DNA of 64,000 nucleotides from Ochotona curzoniae. Its lineage: Eukaryota > Chordata > Mammalia > Lagomorpha > Ochotonidae. The notes below the pieces were generated by a model. It was given only the letters and a program-made list of their open reading frames with translations. It did no database searches and was not told the DNA's origin. Positions 23,125 through 34,244 of this stretch are shown here, piece by piece. Positions within the stretch are counted from its first letter, which is position 1. Each line of letters begins with the position of its first letter. A program made the position numbers and the translations under genes. Location: assembly GCF_017591425.1 (NCBI RefSeq), contig NW_024467106.1, positions 24,914,501 through 24,978,500 on the forward strand, written 5' to 3'.

Positions 23125-24849
23125 AAAATGGACCACCCCATCTGTTTATTTGATTTGATATCGTTGTTCACTGGCTTATTCCACTATCAGATCCCTATTT
23201 CTCAGGAGAACTGAGTCTTAAGAAAACTACCAGTATGTGCTTACAGCTAATTGGATGATTACAATAATTCTCATTATATCTGGCTAACTGCTTTGGTTAA
23301 ATGGCTTGTTATTACTTTTACTTGCACAAAATGGCTTAATCTTCTGACACGTCTCCAGATTTAAAACTCTTAAAATGAGTCTTTGACCTTAAAGTTTCTA
23401 ATTGGATCCCTTGATTTCTCAAAAGGTAAGATTGTTACAAGGAGAGATAATAAGTATCTGAGTTAAAATGATACCAAAGTTAATGTTCCACTTAGGTAAA
23501 AGTCTGATGATTACACTCGAGTCAATGAGAGATGGTTCCAGAATTCAGCATCCTCCATTACTTATATCAGATAGCTTGACCTCCGTGTCATGTGGCTGCA
23601 TGGTGACTGACTCAGTGAGAATACATGATGCTCCCATACACGTAGTATCTGTTAAGGGCCCTGTGAACACTGGAACAGGAAGTTGGCTGCCTTCTTTCCA
23701 CATACTTCTTTGTTCCCAACACTGCCCTACCTAGCATGTTCTCTCACAGAATCCTGGGGAACTACAACTACCAGATGTTTCTATGAGTGTGTGGGTTGGA
23801 GTGAAGTACCCATGGGTAGTCTCCACACCTGACCAAGGCATCCACACGAGGGGCAGGGAAGTTTCCAGTATATGTCAAATAGACATGTGCAAACATTATC
23901 TGGCTGCATAGTTGCAGCTGGCTAAGGACAAAAAAATAGCAACTAAGTGCCATTTTTGTTCTGCCCAAGGTGGCTGACTAGTGAGAAGCCCAGATTCTTT
24001 AAAGGGGACTACCAAAGGCAGTATAAAGCTAAACATCACATAGCCAGGCATTACCAAATTGAAAACAGAACCAAAAAGGAGGTCTAGTTTATTATGAAGA
24101 AGAAGAATGTATGCCTAATAGGCTCATAGAGCAACAAGGCTAAGATATGTGACATAAAGGGATTCAAGCCTACAAAATTAAATATCCTGAGGAGTGTCAT
24201 CTACTGGCTCCTCCAGGAAACCTGCTTTCAATTACAGGCATACTTTGGATGTCGGCAGGATGTCTTAGGCAGCCAGCTACATCAATGTCTACAGTAAGGA
24301 GAAGGATACAGAAAGGATACAGGGCAGAGTTTCCAAATGAGGTGAATATATCGGCAGCTACCCTTGCCAGCTCAACTCTTCTTAATTAGGATAGGTTGTG
24401 CACATGCCCAAAAACACAAGGGTGGTGATGTATGTAAGTCAGTGTACGCCCATTCTCCAACCTCTCCTAGAAGTGGGCTCCCGGGTGCTACGCTCTCACA
24501 TGCCAGGGTGGCTCAAATGGGCAGAGGTAGAAATTTAGGGTCATTTTTTTTTTCTTGTCCTGTTAGTTCAGAGGAGTACAGCTGTCTTCAGTATGCACCC
24601 TTTGGAGTGGGCAGGGAATTCTTTTCCCTCCTCATACCTTAACTGTTTAAGCAGCAGCTAGTTGAGACAGCCTATTTGGGAATATGAGATATGTTCTAAA
24701 ATTACCCCAAGATGGAGCTACAGATTTAGGGCTTCTGTGGGGGATCAAGGGATAGATGTTGTGAAGAAATCTTTACGATTGTCTCCCATGTCTCGATTTG
24801 AAGTAGCCAGAATAGCCATTTCCATTCTCTTCACAGGGCAGATAAAGTG
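23125..24849. other. Non-coding stretch between two LTR-like segments
   Basis: If the two flanking LTR-like segments belong to one element, this is its internal region, but it contains no gag, pol or env-like reading frame; the longest ORFs are about 90 codons with no family resemblance. A less AT-rich part lies at 24360-24840. It may equally be ordinary unique DNA between two solo LTRs. Confidence 0.4.
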
Positions 24850-25112
24850 ATAAATTCCTGGCTAGGTGTTTTCTTGTTGATTTTTGTTGTTGTTGTTGTT
24901 CTTGTTTGTATCTTTCATCTAATTAGCCAATCAAAACCATCCCTCCCTTGGATTGTGCTTGAGAACACCCCTTCTACAATCTGCAAGATACCTTAGACAA
25001 TCAATTCCCAGTGACTCCCTTCCTCAGGGACCCCTCTCTCTGCACTACTGGGAGCTTTTGGTATTGGTTTCTCTGCTTCTTTTCAAAGAACTGATTCTGC
25101 CTTACACATGCT
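24850..25112 (+). mobile_element. LTR-like segment 2, related to segment 1
   Basis: Begins with 'aaattcctggctagg', which echoes the start of the minisatellite unit ('aaactcctggctagg') in segment 1. It then has a ttg microsatellite, 'aattagccaatcaaaac' (CCAAT box), 'cagggacccctctctctgca', 'ctactgggagcttttggt' and 'ctctgcttc'. Blocks align in order with 22500-22760 at roughly two-thirds identity by eye. No clear TATA remains. Confidence 0.45.
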
Positions 25113-25124
25113 TCCTGTGCTCAT

Positions 25125-25795
25125 CATTGCCAATGGATACTCTAGGGGATTTCATGGATTGGCTATTCTAAATGATGTTGAAATGAAAGTGACAGTTCAT
25201 GTGTCTCTTCAACATATTCATTTTATACCCTCTGGTTATACAGCCAAGAGTGGGATTGCTGGGTGTGAAGTAATTTTAATTTTGTTTTAGAAAAGCCCGT
25301 ATCATTTCATATGCTAATTATGCCACTTTACATTCCTATCAATGGTGAAAAGTGATTTTATCTTCTTTATGTTGTTGCTAGAACTTGCTATCTGTTGCCA
25401 TTGATAGTATCCATGCTAACAGAGTAAGATATGAGATACTACCTCATGGTTGTTTTGGCTTACTTTTCTCTCATAATTACTGATGCTGCACAAAGTTTCA
25501 TATAATTTTAATCATTTGTGTGCTTTTTTTCAGAAATTTCCACTTAGATCCTTTGCCCATTTTAAATTTGACATTTTGATTTTCATTTTCTTTATACCAA
25601 GTTGTTTGAGTTCTGTATGTATTTTGTACATTAATCCCCATTCAGATATGTAACAAAATTTTATTTTCTCCCATCTCACAGGTTGACTCTTCATTTTCTT
25701 GATCACTACTTTTGTTGTTCTAAAAGCAACATGTTATCTCTAAAAGCAGTTTTCTATCCAGATTATCTGATTTCAGATATTCAGAACTCCTTAGC
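25125..25795 (-). mobile_element. Antisense LINE-1 3' region
   Basis: Reverse-complement L1 3' UTR order: 'agagtgggattgctgggtgt', 'gccactttacattcctatca', 'gagatactacctcatggttg', 'ctttgcccattttaaatttg' and 'agttgtttgagttctgtatg'. These match the typical antisense L1 series ending upstream in the ORF2 C-terminal region. Confidence 0.8.
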
Positions 25796-26515
25796 AGAGT
25801 TCCAGAGCTGAGTTGTTCTCATCATGTTAAACAGTCTGTGCTCTAGAGCAGGGGAGTCCCGGTTATTTCTGTGATACATGCTGAAGTCATGTGTCAGGAC
25901 TGAGTGGGCAGAGCATTGTGCTAGTAACAAAAATCAAACACTGGTGTAACCAAGGGAGTTGAGAGCTTGTTGAATAATTCCGGTTTGGATTTAGTTGATG
26001 TGGGAAGGGCATTATACTCAAAACAAAGAATAAAACTTTGCTTACTGCTTTTGCCACTAGAGTTAAAAGCTCGGGGAACAACACTGATTGCAGAGGCGAA
26101 TAAAGGAAACACGCAGTCAAAAAGAGCATCTTGGTTCTATTCTTACATCCATATAGCATCTATGCATTTACAAAGAGGATTTACACATGTGCATCTGCAT
26201 CTATTCTAAAATACATTCATTTAATCAGATAGTTGGTCATCTCAGGAAATGAAAAATTGGGGGGAAAAAGGGAAAAAAAATCATGCCAAGATGTTTCTAT
26301 TACTACTGCCAAATCAAATGCAAACAAAATGATTTAAATCCCCATGCTTTAGCAGAAGGCAATCTGTCAGAAACTAAGCTGCAAAATCAGGATGTAATTG
26401 CTTCAGAAAGAAGTGTGTTTATTCTTTACTGGGAAATTTATATTCAGTGGAAACAACTCAGTAAATATCTCATAGTTGTATACTTGTTATTGATAGGGTT
26501 GCTGTAGGTAAAATA
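25796..26515. other. Unassigned interval
   Basis: No gene or repeat recognised. Overlapping ORFs on both strands at 25887-26209 are unsupported by any motif. Confidence 0.45.
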
Positions 26516-26524
26516 CCAATCACC

Positions 26525-26730
26525 ACTGGTTATTGTATGCTTGTGCTGTGCCAGGGCCTTCTATAAGCATTTGATGTGTATTGTTCTATTTAATGCCGTC
26601 AACAATACCACAAAATTGCTACTAATATAGAAATGAAGAAATAGGCAGTTACTTTTTTCACATAGATTACAATTTCAATTTGGCCTTAAACCTTAGCAGT
26701 CTGACTCACAAGTGCACAGTTCCTTGTAAA
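26525..26730 (+). mobile_element. MIR SINE
   Basis: Follows MIR order: 'gctgtgccagggccttctat' then 'aagcatttgatgtgtattgt' and 'ctatttaatgccgtcaacaa', a degraded core, and 'agcagtctgactcacaagtg'. These correspond to the MIR phrases tgccaggcactgttctaagc, atttaatcctcacaac and gcagtctggctcc. Confidence 0.75.
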
Positions 26731-26989
26731 TAATAATGAATGATTAAAAAAGAAATCAGTGTTTAAATAAAATAGAGGTTACCCAATTTACAATGGATAC
26801 TCTTCTCAATGTTTTTTATTGTTATTTGATTTATTTCATTTTTAATCATGCAAGGAAAAGTTGAAATTCTTTGGAAGGACAATTTGGCAAATATCACAGA
26901 GAAACCATGACATTATTTATATGAAGCAATTTTTGTTCACTCATTATTTTTGTGACATTATGTTACTATAAATATAAAATGAATGAATC

Positions 26990-27285
26990 TCATGATGAAG
27001 ATTTAGGAGTGTGATGATACTTCACATTCTGCCTCCCTTCCTTCCATGTTCCTCACCCATCCTCCTCCTTCTTGGTTTCTTTCTATTTTTTTTTTTTTTT
27101 TTGCAAAGTCATGGTATAAATTGAATTCATAATCATAGGCTTAACACTGTTAAATAACTAATTCAACAAATATCCACTATATTTATTGAAATAAACCAGT
27201 ACCAAAAAGACAAACACCATGTTTGTGGTACCTAAAATATGGAATACAAAAAAAATAAACAAACAAACAAAAAAGAAGTAATCTA
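26990..27285 (-). mobile_element. LINE-1 3' end, antisense
   Basis: The 'gtgtgatgatacttcac' block with a pyrimidine-rich run, a long poly-T and 'gcaaagtcatggtataaatt' then 'aggcttaacactgtt' recurs in reduced form at 53475-53700, and is the reverse complement of the purine-rich L1 end at 28150-28320. I take it as an antisense 3' terminus of the same L1 lineage. Confidence 0.5.
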
Positions 27286-27312
27286 TATTTGTTTTTAAGA
27301 GTTTTTACCTTT

Positions 27313-27635
27313 GGGCCCAGCTCAATAACTCAAGTGGTTAATCTTCCCATTACAAGTGCCCCTGTGGGCATTGGTTCATGTCCCATATTCTCCATTCCCA
27401 TCCAGCTCTCTGCTTATGGCATGAGAAAGCAGTAATGGATAGTCCAAAGCTTTGGGACCCTGCACTCGCATGGGGGATCTGAGAGACACTCTTGGCTCCT
27501 GGCTTCAGATTGACTCTGCTCTGGCCAATGTGGCCGTTTTGGTGAGTGAATCAGCAAATGGAAGATCATTCACTCTGTTTCTCCTTCTCTCTGTAAATCC
27601 ACCTTTCAAATAAAAAAGTCTTAAAAAAATAATTT
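27313..27635 (+). mobile_element. C-repeat SINE
   Basis: Near full length: 'gggcccagctcaataactca', 'ccatccagctctctgcttat', 'ccaaagctttgggaccctgc', 'cttggctcctggcttcagat', a ctct-rich part and tail 'caaataaaaaagtcttaaaa'. Confidence 0.92.
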
Positions 27636-27734
27636 AAAAAATGAATTTTTGCCTTGAAGGAAGAATGACAGGTCGTGAGAAAGAGATCTTTAGCAACTGT
27701 TTTTGCTCTACTAATGACTATGTCTAGGCTAAAA

Positions 27735-27925
27735 GTAAACCAGGAGCCAGAAACCCTGTGTGCTTGTCCTACATGGAAAACATTAGCAGATGCAGATGCA
27801 TTAGCTGGAATTTGGATTGGAAATAGAATAGTCAGGATTACCCTGGCACCTTCATGTGGAATTCAGATATCTAATTGATGGCACAATCTGCTGCACCATG
27901 ATGCTTTCCCTGAGAGAAGTTTTTG
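27735..27925 (-). mobile_element. Old C-repeat SINE fragment
   Basis: 'aaccaggagccagaaaccct', 'gctggaatttggattggaaa' and 'ttcatgtggaattcagatat' correspond to the 5' two-thirds of a reversed old SINE, ending at 'tgctgcaccatgatgctttc'. Confidence 0.55.
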
Positions 27926-28149
27926 TTTTGTTTTTAAGATCTGCCATGTAATGAGGATCTTCTAGCACTCCTGTCTAAGAGATGTATGTGGAAATGACAA
28001 ATTAGTTGCTACCAACCTACCAAGCCATGCAAGTGAACTACTTTGTTGTGCAGAATCTTTACCTGTCAGACTGCCTTGAGGAACAGTAATTTTCAAACTT
28101 GCTTGTTAAATTCTGCATTTAGTGGATGGTTAAGTTTGTGATAGCTTGT

Positions 28150-28320
28150 GATTAGAAACAAACTTGAAAGTATGTCTTTGCAAAAATTGAAAGAATAATA
28201 AAAAGAAGAGAAAGACAAGGTGGGAGTGAATGATTGAGGGAATTAAGGTAGAAAGTATCATTGTATTCCTAAAAACACGTGAGTTATATCCCCTTTTATA
28301 AATTAAAAACATAACAACAT
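28150..28320 (+). mobile_element. LINE-1 3' end, sense
   Basis: A purine-rich run 'aagaagagaaagacaaggtg', then 'gaaagtatcattgtattcct' and an A-rich tail. The pattern is shared with 8810-8940 (sense) and, reversed, with 26990 and 53475. Confidence 0.5.
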
Positions 28321-29075
28321 ATAGCATAAACACACATGCAAAAAAGAAATAGATTGGCCAACCTCATCCTGACACTCAGATGACTTTCTTCCTTACCAGT
28401 ATGTAAAGACACCATGAGCAACCTGGCAAATAGCCACGAAGTCCATGACCTGTGGATCCTGACAGATAAGCAGTGTGTGATTGTTTCATAAATGTTTCAT
28501 TGCAGTGTTACATGGTACTAGACAATGGGATGCAGATTTAGACAGCTGGATGTGGAATGCTGTCGTAACAACACCTTTAAATACCAAGTGGTTATGGGGC
28601 TAGGAATTGAGTTAAAACTAGGAGGGCAAGCGTGAAGTGCAAGCAAAAGAGAATGCAAATGAAAATAACTTCTCTCCTTAAAAAAGTGAAGGAAATGCTG
28701 GAGGGGGAGGAATGTGTTAAAGAAAGGTGGTCCTTGTGTATGGTGTTTGGCAACACTTATTTATGGCGTTCTGAAAGGCAGAATATATACACGATGAATT
28801 CAGCAATGAAACTAAGAAGATTACTTGGCAGAGTTTTCAAGATGCTACCTCATTACTTTTTGTTGATTACAAGAAATATTAAAGAGGACTAAAAAGTTAA
28901 AGAATAAATGTTAAATGTGAGGAAGACAGGATTTATGTAGTTTAAAAATCTTGAGCTTTCCATATGACAAATGATATTAGTATTAAGAAATCACTTCCTC
29001 CATAAAAATATAAAATATAATGTACTGTCAGGAAAACATGACGAATGAACACAGGAGATTAATAAGGAAATTAAT
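28321..29075. other. Unassigned interval
   Basis: No named repeat. An ORF at 28632-28892 (86 codons) has no recognisable domain and no splice or promoter context. Confidence 0.45.
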
Positions 29076-29077
29076 TT

Positions 29078-29338
29078 TAAATATATTTATTTGAATAACA
29101 GATATACAGATAGAGTTCACATTCACTGTTTTAATGTCTAGTTGGGCAAAAATATTCCCTGACTGTTGCTAAAGCTTGGATCCAGAAACCCAACCCCATG
29201 AACTATCACCTTTGTGTCCCAGCATATGAATAAGAAGGAAGCTAAAGTGTGGAATTTATAGTTATTGAACCTGAGCTCTCTGATACAGGATGTGGGCATC
29301 CTACCGAGTCTTAGTCACTGGATCAAAGCCTGTCTCAA
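29078..29338 (-). mobile_element. Old C-repeat SINE, reverse orientation
   Basis: Tail 'aaatatatttatttgaataa' with 'cagatatacagatagagttc', then diverged core and 'gatacaggatgtgggcatcc' with 'cttagtcactggatcaaagc' at the 5' end. Confidence 0.65.
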
Positions 29339-29955
29339 TACTAACTCATTTAAGTTGTTACAGCGTTTCAGATAATCCTTGAGTCAAATAACAAGTACTT
29401 TTGGAATCTTGAATACTTTATTCCACAGCATGCTCAGGAAAAAAAAAAAAATTACAAGTTGAGAAAGACTTGGCTTGAAGGGTTTTGTTGATGGACTTTG
29501 GTCTCATGGAGGAACAAAAACTCATAAAGGACTCAGAAGTTTTAAGAGAGTTGCAAGATCAACCACAGTTCTGTTGAGGACTGAAAACTTAGTAACAGTC
29601 TGAACTGGAAAGAGACCTTTGGGGCTCTTACATTTTCATACTCGAATTTCAGACCAAGGCAATGATTCAGTTGTAAAAGAGCGACTGCTTGTAGCACCAA
29701 AAAAATTCACTCTGAAGGCCAAATCAGTGATCTGGAAAGCAGTAGCATTCCAAACTCTGAGCTCCAAACAAAAATACTGTCTATGTTCCCTGCTGGTTTT
29801 CTGAAATGCTACATCATTGATGACTATGTGCCTTCATTTGCCACCATTTCCAACAGCAGTGTTCATAGTTCTCATTCCTTCTCTGTTTTAACATTGTGTG
29901 CTGTTGATGGGAAACCACACATTTCTCCTTTAGGGAAGATTTTACTTAGTTATTT
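29339..29955. other. Unassigned interval
   Basis: No gene recognised. The short frames at 29619-30013 have no flanking exon structure that I can support. Confidence 0.4.
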
Positions 29956-29956
29956 T

Positions 29957-30190
29957 TGCTGGTTCACTCCCCAAATGACACTACAGCCAATGTGCCAGGC
30001 ATGTCCATTCTGATCTTCCACATAGTTGGCAGGGGCCTGAAAGTTTGGATCCGTATCTGTTGTCTTACTAGCAGCAATAGCAGGAGACGGAGCAGAAGTG
30101 GAGTATCTAGGACTTGGATTGGAACACGGTGTGGGATACCATCATCTCAAGTAGTGGCTTAAGCTGGTACACCACAGCACTGGCTCCATA
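29957..30190 (-). mobile_element. C-repeat SINE, reverse, 3'-truncated
   Basis: Starts directly at 'ggttcactccccaaatgaca' without the tail, then 'ctgatcttccacatagttgg', 'tctaggacttggattggaac' and the 5' end 'ccacagcactggctcc'. Confidence 0.65.
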
Positions 30191-30381
30191 GCATAGTTAT
30201 CACTAATTCACAAGTGTTTGATTGAAATGATCAGTTAAGAGTTCCACCCAAGAGGTCTCAATTGCATTGAATTTATTTAGTTGAAAAAAAAAGTTATTGG
30301 AAATCGTGTGTATCTTACAGAAGAGACAGTAGATCTTAAATGTCAAAAAACTGAAAAAGCAAATTATCTGGATTGAAGGAA

Positions 30382-30383
<2 letters not shown>

Positions 30384-30432
<49 letters not shown>
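30384..30432. repeat. (TG)n microsatellite
   Basis: An uninterrupted run of about 24 TG units. Perfect arrays of this length are usually length-polymorphic in mammals. Confidence 0.98.
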
Positions 30433-30434
<2 letters not shown>

Positions 30435-30710
30435 GGGAATCGAAGTAAGAAATGTACCCAGCATTAAGAAAAGAGGATGTCATGTTTATAAACACACAGA
30501 GTAACAGTATGTGTGCTTGAGGTGCAGAGAGGGAAAGGAAAGCATGAAATGAGTCTGAGTACATCTATGGGGCCATAACTTGAAGGTCTGCATAGACTTA
30601 GACTTCACAAATTTATGTTGTTTCATAGAGCATTAGAAAGCCATTGAGGGGATTTAAACAGCGTGCTAAAATTTGTACTTCAAAATGTCTTTGCAAGAAA
30701 CAGGTTAAAG

Positions 30711-31005
30711 GGAGGAGAGCAGGCATCGTGGCTCATTGGATTGAGATGTATGCAATTCCCTGTTACAGGGACTTGCATAAGTCCTGGCTCCCCTGCTTCC
30801 CGCACAGCTTCCTGTTAATGCTCTTGGGAGAAAACAGATGAAGATCCAAGTAATTAAGTTTCTGCCACCCACATGGGATTCCCAGATGGAATTCTAGGCT
30901 CCTGATGTCAGCATGTTCCAGCACTGGCTGTCGCAGCCAATTGGGGAGTGATATCAACAAAGAGGTTATTCTCTGGAACCCTGACTCTCAAACAACTAAA
31001 CACAT
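30711..31005 (+). mobile_element. Old C-repeat SINE
   Basis: 'gcaggcatcgtggctcattg', 'gcttcccgcacagcttcctg', 'ccacccacatgggattccca' and 'gctgtcgcagccaattgggg' followed by 'agtgatatcaacaaag' follow the element order. Diverged, with no clean tail. Confidence 0.7.
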
Positions 31006-31070
31006 ATTTATTTGTTTTGTTTTTCTTTGCTTTATTTTGCTTTAAAGAAAGATAACTAGAAATGTAAAGA

Positions 31071-31405
31071 TTTTTTAAAAAAGATTTATTTATTTTTATC
31101 ACACAGTCAGATATACAGAGAGGAGGAGAGACTGAGAGGAAGATCTTCCATTCGATGATTCACTCCCCAAATAACCACAAAGGCCAGTAGTGTGCCAGTC
31201 CGGAGCCAGGAGACAGGAACTTCTTCCGGGTCTCCCTTGTGGGTGCAGGGTCCCAAAGCTTTGGGCCATCCTCAACTGCTTTCCCAGGCCACAAGCAAGG
31301 AGCTGGATGGGAAGTGGAGCTGCCAGGATTAGAACCGGTGACCATATGGGATCCTGGCATGTTCAAGGCGAGGACTTTAGCCACTAGGCTACTGTGCCGG
31401 GCCCC
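31071..31405 (-). mobile_element. C-repeat SINE with target-site duplication
   Basis: Full-length reverse copy with tail 'aaaaaagatttatttatttt', 'cagatatacagagaggagga', 'gaagatcttccattcgatga' and the 5' end 'ggctactgtgccgggcc'. Flanked by 'aaatgtaaaga' at 31060-31070 and again at 31406-31416 (11 of 11). Low divergence. Confidence 0.97.
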
Positions 31406-31416
31406 AAATGTAAAGA

Positions 31417-33070
31417 ATTTACTGCAATGATCAACTGCTTTTGGTTGAGAAAACAGAGTACACAAGATTATAAAATATTTAGAAAATAATTTAACCTACA
31501 TTTTAGATTCATTTTCAAATGCACCTAATTGATATCATTCAAGGAGGCAACACAAGTAAACCAAAATAATTACCTTCTACACAAATTCCTTGAAAAATTT
31601 TGCTGTTTTGCTAAATATGGGTGTGAGAAATAAAAGACTAAGAAGACATCGAAACAGGATTTGGACTTTTCAGAAAGTTGTGTGTGCATTTTATCCTTTT
31701 GGAATGTGTATCTATTTTTTCTTATTTCTTTCCTAACATCATGACTTGAAGTCAGAGGCAAAAAGTATTTGCGAATGGAATCGCTGCATTTTATCAGGAA
31801 TTCTCTCTTATGAGGTTATGTTGTGGGTGCTGAGAAAGCAAGCTTAGATCATTCTCTTACAGATTCAGTTTTATCTGCCTATTCGTAAGTGTTCCTCAAA
31901 ATACTAGAATTAGGTTTCATCTCATGTTACTTGTGGGTGTAAAGCCTTTGTAGATATTTTTGATTTGCTTTTGTTTTCATCTATGTCCTCAAAGATAAGT
32001 AAGTTGGAAAAGAAAATATAAGTTGCTGATAAAACTGATTCTGTTTTAAATTAAAACTTTTTAAGCCTTTAATTACATTGCAGTTTGATTAAGCTTTTAC
32101 TCAAAGAAGTATTAGAAACAATCATATATATTTAGTTCTGACTCTTTGGCTCAGACAAATGAACTTCTAATATCAAATGTTAATATTTCAGTGTTATTTT
32201 ACTGTTCAGTACTGAGATAAGCAAAAATCAATAGACAAATTCACTCAGTTACAGCTGCTCACCATGTGTGGGTGTGTTATCTCCAATGAGTACTGGTTCT
32301 ATGTACATCTATGGACCATAAGAGTGGCTGGTAAAGTACCTGTAATTTATTTTCAGATTGATGTAATTCATAAACTCTGACTCATATAGCAATGACGTTA
32401 AGATAGTTTTCATTAGATACATATCATGAGGTTTATCTAATCTCTTTTGTTATTTTGTAGAAAATTAACTGTTCAATTGATCCCAGAATAAATATTTGTG
32501 TGTGTGCATTAGCTTCTATTATATGCTAATATTTGTATTAATCAACTATTCTGCGGTAGGTACAGCGTATTATGTTAAGCCTTTCAATCTCAAGAGGTTG
32601 CTTTTGGAATTCCTTAGTTCCTATAGAGACCCTGATAGGAAAACAGGCCGTAAGTTCAAGCACCACTGAAGTTCATGTGTTGGAGTGGGTAGGATTCAGT
32701 TCAGCAGAGAATAATCAAGAAAAAAAGAGAAGACAGATGTTTTGAAGAAGATAGACTCAAGTTTGCTGAAGGGCACAATGTGTTTTTAATAAACAGGAGT
32801 AAAAGTGATAAGAAGGGAGAAATTTTCAATAAGCCAGTTTGAAAAAGTGTCATGTTTTCCATAGAAGCCATTAATATGAATAATCTTGAGTAAAATCACA
32901 CCAACAAGGAGGGACACAAAATAAAGGAGAAGTCTAAAACATCCATCAAGAAAGAATGAAAATAAAGAATTTCTTGTGGGGTGAATGGTGCCAAAATAAT
33001 AGTAATAAAAGGAAAAGAAAAATCCCAAGGAGGTCTTTACAAATCACTTATTTACAAAGGAAACCAGTGT
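31417..33070. other. AT-rich interval without recognised features
   Basis: 1.65 kb with only short ORFs. A weak MIR-like motif, 'tctgcggtaggtacagcgta', occurs near 32550. Nothing else recognised. Confidence 0.45.
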
Positions 33071-33402
33071 CCCGGCCTGGCACAACAGCCTAGTGGCTAA
33101 AGTCCTCATCTTGCATCCACTGGGATCCTACGTGGGTGCTGGTGCACTGGGCTACCCCTCTTCCCATCCAGTTCCCTGCTTATGACCTAGGAAAGCAGAA
33201 GAGGACAGCCCAAAGTATTAGGAACCTGTACTCATATAGAAGACATGGAAAATGCTCCTGGCTCCTGGCTTCAGATCAGCTCAGCTCCAGCTGCTGAGGC
33301 CACTTTGGGAATGAATCAGCAGGGTGAAGATCACCCTTTCTGTCTCTCCACCTCTCTGCTTATCTGACTTTCCAATAGAATAAATAAATCTTAAAAAAAA
33401 AA
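33071..33402 (+). mobile_element. C-repeat SINE
   Basis: 'cccggcctggcacaacagcc' head with box A-like 'tagtggctaaagtcctc', core 'cttcccatccagttccctgc', 'ctcctggctcctggcttcag', and tail 'aataaataaatcttaaaaaa'. No clear target-site duplication by eye. Confidence 0.93.
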
Positions 33403-33844
33403 GAGAGAGAACCAACTCTCACTGTCCATCTGTGTTTGAGATAAAATATTCAAATTACCAAAGAACCAAAGTTCAGTAAAATGAGGTTTCAGTAGGCTTT
33501 CACATATTCTAAACAAATGATTCGGGCTTACTTTGGATTACTCTAAAATAGCACACTACTGGGTGTGAGTTAACAAATAATGAAAATGTATTTCACACAC
33601 TTCTGGTCGCTGAAGTCTGAGATTAGGCTTTCAGTTTCCTTGGGTGCTGATGAGCACCCTTTTCCGGGTTGCAGTCTGGTGCTCACACGGAGAATAAGGG
33701 TTGGGGGAAGAGAGTGAGGGATGGAGGGAGGGAAGGATGGAAGAATATTGAACTAATTTTCTGATCAGTCAGAAGGACACTGCATTAATTCCATTCACTG
33801 CGTCTTCACCCTCATGATCCAATTATTGACATAAGGAATCATTT

Positions 33845-33945
33845 TTTTCATTCAGTGGAGTAACCAGAATACAAACTGACACCCATAAGGGATCGTGGAG
33901 CACGCAAGGCCAGGACTTTATCCAGTAGGCTATAGCACCAGGTCA
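33845..33945 (-). mobile_element. C-repeat SINE 5' fragment
   Basis: 'tgacacccataagggatcgt', 'gcacgcaaggccaggacttt' and 'atccagtaggctatagcacc' are the reversed 5' end of a SINE. The 3' part may extend left to about 33690 in degraded form. Confidence 0.6.
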
Positions 33946-34244
33946 GGAACCATTTCTTAAAATAATCACACTGAGGATCAGCTTTTATGTTTGGATTATT
34001 TTCCAGATGCAAAATCGTTCAGTCTCTAATGTGTCAATACATGAAGTACAAAGACAAAGACTTCAGGGATGTTCACCTGGAGTTCTGAGTGAAGAGGACT
34101 GGGAGTCTAATCTATTATTTATTTTTAATTCATTCTAAGCTAATGTTTGTGTAGAGTAAGAGATAGAAGTTAGGATTCAAATTTCTGCATGAAATTAGTT
34201 TCCAGGATCAATTGTCAAAGAGTAAATATGTTTCTTTTTTTTAA

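Noticed and set aside
23125..24849. Retroviral internal region with gag/pol/env
   Set aside because: No reading frame longer than about 92 codons and no retroviral motif; only the flanking LTR-like segments support a retroelement.
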